Position numbers and translations under genes: made by a program. A DNA stretch of 22,082 nucleotides from the NCBI GenBank assembly GCA_963656085.1, contig CAVKHV010000025.1:1-22082 (forward strand), given 5' to 3'. The notes below the pieces were generated by a model. The model ran no database searches. It saw only the letters and a list, made by a program, of their open reading frames with translations, and had not been told where the DNA came from. This document shows, piece by piece, positions 15,538 to 22,022 of the stretch. Source of the DNA: CAVALG01 sp963656085. GTDB lineage: Bacteria; Bacillota; Clostridia; Oscillospirales; Acutalibacteraceae. Each line of letters begins with the position of its first letter. Within the stretch, counting starts at the first letter, position 1.

Positions 15538-15873
15538 ATGGGTATTATAACAGATTTGCTTGAAGCACTCACAATTTTTTGTTTCGGTCTTTCGTGGCCG
15601 CTGTCAATCCGTAAGTCACTTGTATCGCACACTTCCAAAGGTAAAAGCCTGTTTTTTGAGGTGTTTTTGCTTTTCGGCTACGCTTGCGGAATTGTAAGGA
15701 AGATTATACAAACCGTCGGCGGCGCCTCGGGATTTATATTTTATCTGGGATTTTTCTTCTATGTCCTCAATTTCATAGAAATCTCGATAGATATATGCCT
15801 CTATTTCCGCAACAAGAGATTTGACGAGGAAGCCGACCGTGCCGCCGCTTTAGCGGAGAGGGCGGCTGAATAA
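15538..15873 (+). CDS. Small three-helix membrane protein, SemiSWEET/PQ-loop-like
   Basis: A 111-residue hydrophobic protein with three predicted helices (about 6-24, 39-57 and 67-90) and a short charged tail. The segment WPLSIRKSLVSHTSKGKSLF (20-39) resembles the PQ-loop/SWEET pattern of a proline near the end of helix 1, a basic loop and a conserved G-x-S-L-x-F. A three-helix unit of this size is typical of bacterial SemiSWEETs, which dimerise into a transport channel. Its place as the last gene of a succinate-forming operon hints at a link with metabolite transport, but that is a guess. The ribosome site is weak (AAAGTTAGG). No enzyme motif is seen. Confidence 0.6.
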   Translation: MGIITDLLEALTIFCFGLSWPLSIRKSLVSHTSKGKSLFFEVFLLFGYACGIVRKIIQTVGGASGFIFYLGFFFYVLNFIEISIDICLYFRNKRFDEEADRAAALAERAAE

Positions 15874-15931
15874 GCGGCACTGCACACAGCCTTGCGTGGG
15901 GTTCCCGCTGCTTTAATATTATAAAAAGGCA

Positions 15932-15975
15932 AAAAAGTACCGACCGAACGGATCACCGTTCGGTCGGTACTTTTT
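15932..15975. terminator. Bidirectional terminator between the frd operon and rplL
   Basis: A 14-bp perfect stem, GTACCGACCGAACG (15937-15950) with 15957-15970, flanked by A-tracts on the left and TTTTT on the right. It serves the forward operon and the reverse rplJL operon. Confidence 0.95.
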
Positions 15976-15990
15976 ATAGGCAACCTTAAA

Positions 15991-16365
15991 TTACTTAAGT
16001 TCAACCTTTGCGCCAACTTCTTCAAGTTTAGCTTTGATAGCTTCAGCGTCCTCTTTAGAAGCTGCTTCTTTAAGAGTTTTGGGAGCGCCGTCAACAATAG
16101 CTTTTGCTTCTGCAAGGCCAAGGCCGGTGATCTCACGAACTGTTTTGATAACCTTGATCTTTTCAGCGCCTACGTCTGCAAGAACAACGTCAAACTCTGT
16201 TTTCTCTTCTGCTGCTGCGCCGCCTGCTGCCGGTGCTGCAACTGCTACAGCTGCTGCTGCGGATACGCCGAACTCATCCTCTACTGCTTTAACGAGTTCT
16301 GAAAGTTCCAATACTGTAAGTGCTTTTATTTCTTCAATAAGAGCTGCAATCTTTTCTGATGCCAT
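15991..16365 (-). CDS. rplL: 50S ribosomal protein bL12 (L7/L12)
   Basis: A 124-residue stalk protein that recruits translation factors. It shows the N-terminal dimerisation helix, the Ala-rich flexible hinge (AAAAVAVAAPAAGGAAAEE) and the C-terminal domain ending AKLEEVGAKVELK, all family-typical, with normal length. It lies 33 nt after rplJ in the same direction. In most Firmicutes rpoB follows rplL, but here a strong terminator follows at once. Confidence 0.98.
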   Translation of the reverse strand: MASEKIAALIEEIKALTVLELSELVKAVEDEFGVSAAAAVAVAAPAAGGAAAEEKTEFDVVLADVGAEKIKVIKTVREITGLGLAEAKAIVDGAPKTLKEAASKEDAEAIKAKLEEVGAKVELK

Positions 16366-16398
16366 TATAATTTACCTCCGATATAATAAAATTTAAAA

Positions 16399-16908
16399 TT
16401 ATTCTGCGGCTGCTTCGCCGTTCTTGTCTACTACTGCCTGCAAGGCACGTGCAAATGCTGCGATAGGAGCATTGAACGCATTGCAAACTGTTGCGAGAAG
16501 GATCTCTCTTGACGGGAGTTTGGAAAGACTTGTGATAGTATCAAGGTCAATAACTTTCCCATCGAGGAAACCGGATTTAATAGTGAAGTTTTCGTGTGAG
16601 TCGGCAAATTTGCCTAAAATTCTTGCAGCGGCAACGTGATCCTCAGCGCTGACAGCGATTGCGGTTGTGCCCTCAAGAACTTCGCCGAGACCTTCAAGTT
16701 CCGTTCCTGCTATGGCAAGGCGGAGAAGGGTGTTTTTAACTACGGCATAATGAACGCCGGCTTCGCGCAATTCTTTACGCAGCGCCGTATCATCAGCAAC
16801 CGTTATACCTTTGTAATCAACAACAACGCCTGCGACGGCACCGTCAATTTTTTCTTTCAAAGCGGCAACCTGTTGTTTCTTCGCCTCTAATACTTTTGCA
16901 CTTGGCAT
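16399..16908 (-). CDS. rplJ: 50S ribosomal protein uL10
   Basis: A 169-residue base of the ribosomal stalk, holding L12 dimers. The N-terminal rRNA-binding domain is recognisable (VVVDYKGITVADDTALRKEL, KNTLLRLA), followed by the C-terminal helix for L12. The start ATG at 16908 follows GGAGGTGAAATTTA. It is preceded by an L10 leader with a transcription attenuator, so L10(L12)4 is expected to repress its own operon. Confidence 0.98.
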   Translation of the reverse strand: MPSAKVLEAKKQQVAALKEKIDGAVAGVVVDYKGITVADDTALRKELREAGVHYAVVKNTLLRLAIAGTELEGLGEVLEGTTAIAVSAEDHVAAARILGKFADSHENFTIKSGFLDGKVIDLDTITSLSKLPSREILLATVCNAFNAPIAAFARALQAVVDKNGEAAAE

Positions 16909-16930
16909 TAAATTTCACCTCCGGAAAACA

Positions 16931-16967
16931 TAAATAAAGCCTGTTCCCGAAAACAAAGGGAACAGGC
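16931..16967 (-). terminator. Attenuator hairpin of the L10 leader
   Basis: A 10-bp perfect stem (16939-16948 with 16958-16967), then TTTATTTA on the reverse strand, 23 nt before the rplJ start. Confidence 0.85.
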
Positions 16968-17058
16968 ATTAATAACAAAAATACGGCAAGAGCCGTTTAA
17001 GCCATATTCCTCGGCAGGCGTAAATTAAGTCTTACGACACCTACTGTCTTCGGTCAAC
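16931..17058 (-). ncRNA. Ribosomal protein L10 leader
   Basis: The roughly 128-nt 5' UTR of rplJ contains, on the reverse strand, the hallmark segments CCGAAGACAGTAGGTG and CCTGCCGAGGA of the L10 leader, the autogenous binding site for the L10-L12 complex. It ends in an intrinsic terminator stem (GCCTGTTCCC with GGGAACAGGC, plus-strand 16939-16967) followed by a T-rich run just before the rplJ ribosome site, so control is probably by attenuation. Confidence 0.9.
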
Positions 17059-17064
17059 TTAGAT

Positions 17065-17093
17065 ATGATAACACGCAAAAGCGCATTTGTCAA
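17065..17093 (-). promoter_or_regulatory. Promoter of rplJ-rplL
   Basis: On the reverse strand, TTGACA (17088-17093), a 17-bp spacer, and TATCAT (17065-17070). It lies in the gap after rplA, so rplJL can be transcribed separately from rplKA. Confidence 0.85.
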
Positions 17094-17108
17094 CACCTAA
17101 ATATAAAA

Positions 17109-17804
17109 TTATGCGCCGAACTTTGCTACATTGAGCTTTATTCCGGGACCCATTGTGGTTGCAACAACGCAGGACTTAATGTACTGGCCTTTTGCAGCGG
17201 CAGGTTTTGCCTTAACGATTGCGGTCATAAGGGTATCAAGGTTTTCTTTAAGTTTATCGGCACCGAAAGAAACCTTGCCTATCGGGCAATGGATGATGTT
17301 TGTTTTGTCAAGACGGTATTCGATCTTACCTGCTTTTGCTTCGGTAACAGCCTTAGCAACATCGGGAGTAACGGTACCCGCCTTGGGGTTAGGCATAAGT
17401 CCGCGAGGACCGAGAACCTTACCGAGACGACCGACAAGGCCCATCATATCGGGTGTTGCGATTACAACGTCAAAATCCATCCAGTTTTCGTTCTGGATCT
17501 TGGCAACCAGGTCTTCGGCACCGACATAATCTGCGCCTGCGGCTTCGGCAGCGGCGACCTTATCATCTTTGCAGAAAACAAGGGTGCGAATCTTTTTACC
17601 GGTACCGTTCGGGAGAACTACGGCGCCCCTGACCTGCTGGTCGGCGTGGCGTGAGTCAACACCCAAGCGAACGTGAATTTCAACCGTTTCATCAAATTTT
17701 GCGGTTTTTGTTTTAACTGCCAGTTCCATTGCTTCCGCAATGTCATACTGTTTGTTTTTTTCAAGCAGCTTTACGCTGTCATTATACTTTTTACCATGTT
17801 TCAT
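17109..17804 (-). CDS. rplA: 50S ribosomal protein uL1
   Basis: A 231-residue mobile L1-stalk protein that helps eject deacylated tRNA and represses the L11-L1 operon in many bacteria. Family segments are clear: DETVEIHVRLGVDSRHADQQ, VVLPNGTGK, LGPRGLMPNPKAGTVT and a C-terminal TMGPGIKLN. Length is standard. The start at 17804 follows CGGAGGAATT. A possible L1-binding structure lies just upstream at 17822-17854. Confidence 0.98.
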   Translation of the reverse strand: MKHGKKYNDSVKLLEKNKQYDIAEAMELAVKTKTAKFDETVEIHVRLGVDSRHADQQVRGAVVLPNGTGKKIRTLVFCKDDKVAAAEAAGADYVGAEDLVAKIQNENWMDFDVVIATPDMMGLVGRLGKVLGPRGLMPNPKAGTVTPDVAKAVTEAKAGKIEYRLDKTNIIHCPIGKVSFGADKLKENLDTLMTAIVKAKPAAAKGQYIKSCVVATTMGPGIKLNVAKFGA

Positions 17805-17821
17805 ACTACAATTCCTCCGTT

Positions 17822-17854
17822 AGAGTGGTTAAATCGGATTTTTCCTCCCACCCT
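17822..17854 (-). promoter_or_regulatory. Possible L1-binding element before rplA
   Basis: On the reverse strand an AGGGTGG/CCACTCT stem (17848-17854 with 17822-17828) encloses GAGGAAAAATCCGATTTAA. The 10-mer GTGGGAGGAA (17842-17851) is repeated exactly in the rplK leader. Its GTGGGAGG core also occurs in the L1-stalk region of 23S rRNA (E. coli), where L1 binds. Candidate autogenous site only. Confidence 0.4.
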
Positions 17855-17859
17855 GAGCA

Positions 17860-18285
17860 TCAATCTACGACTTCGATACCCATACTTCTTGCGGTGCCGG
17901 CTATCATAGACATAGCGGTTTCAACCGTAGCGGCATTAAGGTCGGGCATTTTTGTCTCTGCGATTTTTCTTACCTGCTCACTGGTGATCTTTGCAACTTT
18001 TGTTTTGTTCGGAACGCCCGAACCGCTTTCAATACCGCAAGCCTTTTTGATAAGAACGGCGGCAGGCGGAGTCTTGGTTATAAAACTGAAAGAACGGTCG
18101 GCATATACCGTAATAACAACCGGGATTATAAGGCCGGCGTCATTTTTGGTACGCTCGTTAAATTCTTTAGTGAAAGCCATAATGTTTACGCCGTGCTGAC
18201 CGAGAGCCGGTCCTACAGGCGGTGCCGGAGTTGCTTTGCCGGCGGGAATTTGCAGTTTGATATAGCCAGTTATTTTCTGAGCCAT
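17860..18285 (-). CDS. rplK: 50S ribosomal protein uL11
   Basis: A 141-residue GTPase-centre protein. The N-terminal GKATPAPPVGPALGQHGVNIMAFTKEFN and the C-terminal domain ending RSMGIEVVD are diagnostic, and the length is exact for the family. The start follows TTGGAGGTGCAAATAA. It is first gene of the rplK-rplA pair, with 55 nt to rplA. Confidence 0.98.
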   Translation of the reverse strand: MAQKITGYIKLQIPAGKATPAPPVGPALGQHGVNIMAFTKEFNERTKNDAGLIIPVVITVYADRSFSFITKTPPAAVLIKKACGIESGSGVPNKTKVAKITSEQVRKIAETKMPDLNAATVETAMSMIAGTARSMGIEVVD

Positions 18286-18337
18286 TTATTTGCACCTCCA
18301 AAATTATGTGGTAGCGGCGCGCTTTGCGGCGCCTGAC

Positions 18338-18372
18338 GGAATGATAGGTTACGGTTATTTCATTCCTCCCAC
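18338..18372 (-). promoter_or_regulatory. Structured rplK leader with possible L1-binding element
   Basis: The 141-nt gap between nusG and rplK holds hairpins at 18373-18394 (TGATACTG/CAGTATCA) and 18397-18411 (GCCGC/GCGGC). Next on the reverse strand comes GTGGGAGGAATGAAATAACC, in which GGAATGA (18360-18366) can pair with TCATTCC (18338-18344). GTGGGAGG and TGAAATA both resemble the 23S rRNA L1 site. No U-tract follows, so control would be translational. Confidence 0.4.
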
Positions 18373-18426
18373 TGATACTGTAAATGCAGTATCACAGCCG
18401 CATAACGCGGCCGGTTTGATTTAAAA

Positions 18427-18957
18427 TCAGTCTTCGACAGGTTCAACCTGGTCAAGCTCAAGTTCAACCGGTGTTTCTCTGCCGAACATCGAGATGGTAA
18501 CGCGGACGTTGTTTTCTTCCACATTCATCTCATTAACAATACCCGTGAAGCCTTCAAGCGGACCGTCGATAATCGTGATATTATCGCCCACTTTGTAACT
18601 CACCTCGACGGTGCGCTTTTCGACGCCGAGAGCTGCGACCTCTTTGTCTGTCAAAGGGGTGGGGTTGGAGGCAGGGCCTACAAATCCCGTGCAACCGTGG
18701 ATATTTCTTACGGCATACCAAGAGTCATCCGTCACTATCATCTTTATAAGCACATAGCCCGGAAAGATTTTGCGTTCGACTTCTTTTTTCTTGTCGCCGT
18801 TGATTTCCGTGACCGTTTCGGTAGGAACGCGGATATCAAAAATCAGATTTTGCATACCGCGGTTTTCCACAACCTTTTCAAGGTCGGTCATAACCTTGTT
18901 TTCATAGCCGGAATAGGTATGAACAACATACCATTTTGCGTCACTGTATTCTGCCAT
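18427..18957 (-). CDS. nusG: Transcription termination/antitermination factor NusG
   Basis: A 176-residue factor that binds RNA polymerase and couples it to Rho or the ribosome. It has an NGN domain (KWYVVHTYSGYENKV at the start, IFPGYVLIKM, VRNIHGCTGFVG) and a C-terminal KOW domain (GDNITIIDGPLEGFTGIV). Normal length. It lies 16 nt downstream of secE on the same strand, the conserved secE-nusG pair, with AGGGGGTCC as ribosome site. Confidence 0.98.
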   Translation of the reverse strand: MAEYSDAKWYVVHTYSGYENKVMTDLEKVVENRGMQNLIFDIRVPTETVTEINGDKKKEVERKIFPGYVLIKMIVTDDSWYAVRNIHGCTGFVGPASNPTPLTDKEVAALGVEKRTVEVSYKVGDNITIIDGPLEGFTGIVNEMNVEENNVRVTISMFGRETPVELELDQVEPVED

Positions 18958-18973
18958 TTAAGGACCCCCTAAA

Positions 18974-19669
18974 TCAGGCAAGAGTTGTTACCCAGTCGAT
19001 AAATGCGGACAGGCCGTAGTCCAAAAGCCAAACGAACGCACCGACGATAAGGCATATAGCGAAAACGATAAGTGTGTTTTTAACCACGGAACGCGGTCCC
19101 GGCCAAACGATTTTTTTAATTTCGCCTTTATAGTCTTTTAAGAACTTGGCAACCTTTTTGGGTATAGTCAAACGACCGTCACCCGACTCTGCTGCTTCAA
19201 CATAATCTGCGGCGAGTATAAATGCTATGCCGGAGATAAGCGCGGCAAACAGAATAATCGAAGCTATCAGTACAAAGGACGAATAACTGACCCCGGTTAC
19301 GCTCTGAAGCGGGCGTGTGTCAACAAATTTATTCGGCTTGCTGAGCGCGATCACCAACATATAAACGGCGGCAACAGCCGAAGAAAGAATGTTGAACCAA
19401 CGTGCCGAGCGCGACTTTGTGAAAGCAAGCCCTGCCATTACCGTTGAAAATGCGGCAAGAATCATACAGAAAAGAAGATCTGCCGATTTCGCCATTTCAT
19501 AGGTAACATCGTTAAGTTCGGTCTTTCCGCCGAAAGCCAACTGCGAACCGGTAAGTGAAACCGAGCCGTTAGCGGTTGTAATGGTGGCGAAGGTAAAGAA
19601 AAAGGCGACAAGCGCTGCAAGTGACAGAACCACGGTTAAAATACGCGTAGAATCTCTTAACAGTTTCAT
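18974..19669 (-). CDS. secE: SecE translocase subunit with a 4-helix N-terminal extension
   Basis: A 231-residue protein. Residues 168-231 are a complete single-helix SecE: amphipathic FLKDYKGEIKKIVWPGPRSV (176-195) and a transmembrane helix (about 198-220). SecE in most Firmicutes is about 60-75 residues. Here about 165 residues with four predicted helices (9-31, 62-84, 90-112, 128-155) precede it in the same frame. The loop after helix 1 (about 31-60) contains TGSQLAFGGK. The start at 19669 has a strong AGGAGGGGG site. No Met codon lies between the fourth helix and the SecE part, and no ribosome site is seen there. Its place between rpmG and nusG confirms identity. The extension's role is unknown. 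Confidence 0.9.
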   Translation of the reverse strand: MKLLRDSTRILTVVLSLAALVAFFFTFATITTANGSVSLTGSQLAFGGKTELNDVTYEMAKSADLLFCMILAAFSTVMAGLAFTKSRSARWFNILSSAVAAVYMLVIALSKPNKFVDTRPLQSVTGVSYSSFVLIASIILFAALISGIAFILAADYVEAAESGDGRLTIPKKVAKFLKDYKGEIKKIVWPGPRSVVKNTLIVFAICLIVGAFVWLLDYGLSAFIDWVTTLA

Positions 19670-19682
19670 ATCTTCCCCCTCC

Positions 19683-19832
19683 TTACTTCGTTTCCTTGTG
19701 AAGCGTATGCTTCTTACAGAATCTGCAGTACTTGTTCATCTCAAGTCTGTCGGGATCGTTTTTCTTGTTTTTCATTGTGTTGTAGTTGCGTTGCTTGCAT
19801 TCCGAGCAAGCCAATGTAATTTTTACTCTCAT
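19683..19832 (-). CDS. rpmG: 50S ribosomal protein bL33
   Basis: A 49-residue ribosomal protein starting MRVKITLACSECKQRNYNT. It carries the four zinc-type cysteines (CSEC and CRFC), so it is the zinc-binding (C+) form. The start is the ATG at 19832 behind GGGAGGTGCC; the reading frame is open further upstream but without ribosome signals. It is first gene of rpmG-secE-nusG, 13 nt before secE. Confidence 0.96.
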   Translation of the reverse strand: MRVKITLACSECKQRNYNTMKNKKNDPDRLEMNKYCRFCKKHTLHKETK

Positions 19833-20017
19833 AACGGCACCTCCCGTTTTACGGAAATAGATTTGCCCGCTTTTGCGGACCTTAGCCTCCCTCGATACCG
19901 GACACCTTGCAGGCATTCGGAACACTATATGTAGCGCCCGAAATAAAGCGCAATCCTACATATGGTAATGAACATCCGGAAAAGGCTTTAAGCGGTTGCT
20001 TGCAGCCTCGCAGAGGT
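19833..20017 (-). promoter_or_regulatory. Long structured 5' UTR of rpmG-secE-nusG
   Basis: About 185 nt lie between the promoter start and rpmG. A hairpin at 19927-19963 pairs ATATGTA with TACATAT and GCGC with GCGC. A second small stem is formed by GTCCGC/GCGGGC near 19869-19884. I recognise no known leader class and see no terminator. Confidence 0.45.
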
Positions 20018-20023
20018 AAAATC

Positions 20024-20052
20024 ATTATACCACAGCGGCGGCGCTCGGTCAA
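20024..20052 (-). promoter_or_regulatory. Promoter of rpmG-secE-nusG
   Basis: On the reverse strand, TTGACC (20047-20052), a 17-bp spacer, and a perfect TATAAT (20024-20029). Strong SigA-type promoter, facing away from the tRNA-Arg promoter. Confidence 0.88.
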
Positions 20053-20176
20053 GTGTTTTTTTAAGATTTACAGTGTGTCCGGGAAAGTTTTGCCGCCAAC
20101 CGAAAGACGCGGGTGACATTTTACCGGTTAGTCCCCGCCCCAAACAGCCAAAATTAAAAAAATAAAAAAATAGGTC

Positions 20177-20205
20177 TTGATTTTTACAGGACGTTGTGAT
20201 ATTAT
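20177..20205 (+). promoter_or_regulatory. Promoter of tRNA-Arg
   Basis: TTGATT (20177-20182), a 17-bp spacer, and TATTAT (20200-20205). An overlapping TATAAT at 20203-20208 would need a 20-bp spacer. The start would lie near 20212, about 20 nt before the tRNA. Confidence 0.65.
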
Positions 20206-20232
20206 AATATGGCGGTTCAGAAAAGCCGTTAT

Positions 20233-20309
20233 GCGCTGATAGCTCAGCTGGATAGAGTGTCTGACTACGAATCAGAAGGTCGGGGGTTCGAGTCCCTTTC
20301 AGCGCGCCA
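20233..20309 (+). tRNA. tRNA-Arg (anticodon ACG)
   Basis: A complete cloverleaf: acceptor GCGCTGA (20233-20239) pairs with TCAGCGC (20299-20305), the D arm has AGCTCAGCTGGATAGAGT, the anticodon stem TCTGA/TCAGA encloses loop CTACGAA giving ACG, and the T arm has GGTTCGAGTCC. CCA is encoded (20307-20309). The A at position 34 should be deaminated to inosine to read CGU, CGC and CGA codons. Confidence 0.98.
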
Positions 20310-20340
20310 AAAATCCCGTTCACTTAGTGGGCGGGATTTT
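20310..20340 (+). terminator. Intrinsic terminator after tRNA-Arg
   Basis: An inverted repeat AAAATCCCG/CGGGATTTT with inner CACT/AGTG pairing, ending in TTTT and followed by a T-rich run. The A-rich left side would let it act on both strands. Confidence 0.85.
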
Positions 20341-20432
20341 ACTTTTTACTTCTTACTTCTTCACTCTTACTTTAAATAAAGTTTGATACGGGATTTTGGG
20401 AAGTAATAAGTAAAAAGTAATAGGTAATAAGT
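20341..20432. repeat. Heptad repeats in inverted orientation
   Basis: The left tract (to about 20373) consists of 7-bp units such as TTACTTT, TTACTTC and TTACTTC. The right tract (20402-20432) holds AGTAATA, AGTAAAA, AGTAATA and GGTAATA. The two are imperfect inverses and could form a long AT-rich hairpin. No gene is present. Confidence 0.65.
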
Positions 20433-20436
20433 TAGG

Positions 20437-20530
20437 TGTGCCTACGGCACGAATTATAAATGCAAGGTTTACACCTTGCACAGATTGCAGACAAAGCAGG
20501 TTTTCTTTCGTTGAGAAAACCTGCTTTGTC
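20437..20530. repeat. Cluster of three perfect hairpins
   Basis: GTGCC/GGCAC near 20437-20450, TGCAAGGT/ACCTTGCA at 20461-20480 (4-nt loop), and a 17-bp perfect stem at 20490-20506 with 20514-20530 (7-nt loop). No poly-T tail follows the last one on either strand. It could be a palindromic repeat element or a structured 3' region. No coding potential is convincing. Confidence 0.7.
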
Positions 20531-20545
20531 TACAGCCTAAAATGT

Positions 20546-20580
20546 GAAGGGTTGCCTTATCAAGGCAGCCCTTCAATTTT
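20546..20580 (-). terminator. Terminator downstream of the uracil permease gene
   Basis: A 13-bp stem (20546-20558 with 20562-20574, one G-T pair) 22 nt after the stop of the reverse-strand permease gene. On the reverse strand it is followed by CACATTTTA, a weak U-tract; the forward side has a better T run, so it may work both ways. Confidence 0.7.
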
Positions 20581-20595
20581 TATACGTTATTTATA

Positions 20596-21951
20596 TTATT
20601 CTTCTATTTCAACAACATCGCTTTTGCCTTTGCCGAGGATTACGTTTACGATTATACCGAGGATAAGCGCGCAGGCGATTGATGTGATTGTGATTTTACC
20701 GAACGAAACCGTAAGTCCGCCGATACCGCAGATTAGGATGGTTGCAACAACGAACAGATTTCTGTTATCGCCGAGGTCTACATCCTGTATCATTTTAAGG
20801 CCGGATACCGCGATAAATCCGTAAAGGGTTACGCAAACACCGCCCATTACGCAGTTGGGGATTGATGCGAGGAAGGTTACGAACGGGCCGAAGAATGAGA
20901 TTACCATTGCCATTACGGCGGTTGCAAGAATGGTTACGACCGAAGCGTTACCGGTTATGGCTACGCAGCCGACCGACTCGCCGTATGTAGTGTTGGGGCA
21001 GCCGCCGAAGACAGCACCCACAATTGAACCTACACCGTCGCCGAGGAGTGTTCTGTGAAGTCCCGGCTCTTTAAGCAGGTCTTTTTCGATGATTGAAGAA
21101 AGATTCTTGTGGTCTGCTATATGCTCCGCAAATACAACGAAGGCAACCGGTACATAGGCAACCGCAACAGTTGCGATATAGTGTCCGGTGAGTTCTTTTG
21201 TGCCTTTGAAAGCCTCAAGGAAGGTGAACTCGGGGATTGCAAATATTTTCATATTGCTGAATGCAGAGAAATCGATTATCTTAAGTGCGTCATTACCGGT
21301 TGACAAACCTATTACGGTGAATATTGCCGCAACGGCGTAACCCGCAAGGATACCGATGATGAACGGAATAAGTTTAGCCATTTTTTTGCCGTAAACCGAG
21401 CAGATTGTTACAACAAGCAGGGTAACAAGTCCGCAAACAAGGCAAATAAGGGGATTGGCCACGGATTCACCCGCAGCGTTAAGCACTTTACCCTTTGTAA
21501 TATCGCTTACCGCATTACCTGCAAGCGAAAGACCGATAATTGAAACGGTAGGGCCGATAACAACAGCCGGCATAAGTTTGTTTACCCAGCCCACGCCTGC
21601 GAATTTAACCGCGATTGCGATTACAACATAAACAAGACCTGCGAACGCTGCGCCGATTATAAGCCCCAGATATCCGAGCTGCATTGAAACGCCGCCTGCG
21701 AACGCTGCGAGCATTGAACCGATGAAAGCGAATGATGAGCCGAGGAATACGGGGCTTCTGAACCTGGTGAACAACAGGTAAACGATTGTTCCCACGCCTG
21801 CACCGAACAGTGCTGCGGACTGCTGCATTTCATTGCCGACAATTGTAGGCACCGCAATTGTCGCCGCAAGGATTGCAAGCAACTGCTGGAAAGCGAAAAT
21901 TATCACTTTACCGAAAGTCGGCTTGTCTTTTACATCGTAAATAAGTTTCAT
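20596..21951 (-). CDS. uraA: Uracil permease (NCS2 / uracil-xanthine family)
   Basis: A 451-residue membrane transporter importing a nucleobase with protons. NCS2 hallmarks are the N-terminal FAFQQLLAILAATIAVPTIVG, the GSSFAFIGSM segment and the NTTYGESVGCVAITG motif, which is the form found in uracil permeases. About 14 helices are expected. The start is the ATG at 21951 behind GGAGGAAAAG; an upstream in-frame ATG at 21978 has no ribosome site. Uracil is the best guess, but xanthine or other bases are possible in this family. It lies 71 nt after the stop of a gene that may be pyrR, a usual partner. Confidence 0.92.
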   Translation of the reverse strand: MKLIYDVKDKPTFGKVIIFAFQQLLAILAATIAVPTIVGNEMQQSAALFGAGVGTIVYLLFTRFRSPVFLGSSFAFIGSMLAAFAGGVSMQLGYLGLIIGAAFAGLVYVVIAIAVKFAGVGWVNKLMPAVVIGPTVSIIGLSLAGNAVSDITKGKVLNAAGESVANPLICLVCGLVTLLVVTICSVYGKKMAKLIPFIIGILAGYAVAAIFTVIGLSTGNDALKIIDFSAFSNMKIFAIPEFTFLEAFKGTKELTGHYIATVAVAYVPVAFVVFAEHIADHKNLSSIIEKDLLKEPGLHRTLLGDGVGSIVGAVFGGCPNTTYGESVGCVAITGNASVVTILATAVMAMVISFFGPFVTFLASIPNCVMGGVCVTLYGFIAVSGLKMIQDVDLGDNRNLFVVATILICGIGGLTVSFGKITITSIACALILGIIVNVILGKGKSDVVEIEE

Positions 21952-22022
21952 TTCTTTTCCTCCATATCTTGCACACACCGGTGCAAATTAATATAAATTT
22001 ATTAATATCGGGTTGCCCCGTA

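Noticed and set aside
18355..18363. Minimal frame ATG-AAA-TAA in the rplK leader
   Set aside because: The GGAGG is only about one base from the ATG, too close for initiation; the sequence is better explained as a structured element.
19988..20323. Reverse-strand 111-codon frame overlapping tRNA-Arg
   Set aside because: It is antisense to a complete tRNA and its terminator, a familiar false gene call.
20341..20580. CRISPR array in the repeat-rich interval
   Set aside because: Repeats are 7-bp units or single hairpins, without regular 25-40-bp repeats and unique spacers, and no cas genes are present.
20233..20595. tRNA-Arg as an integration site for a genomic island
   Set aside because: I found no second copy of the tRNA 3' end and no integrase gene in the window.
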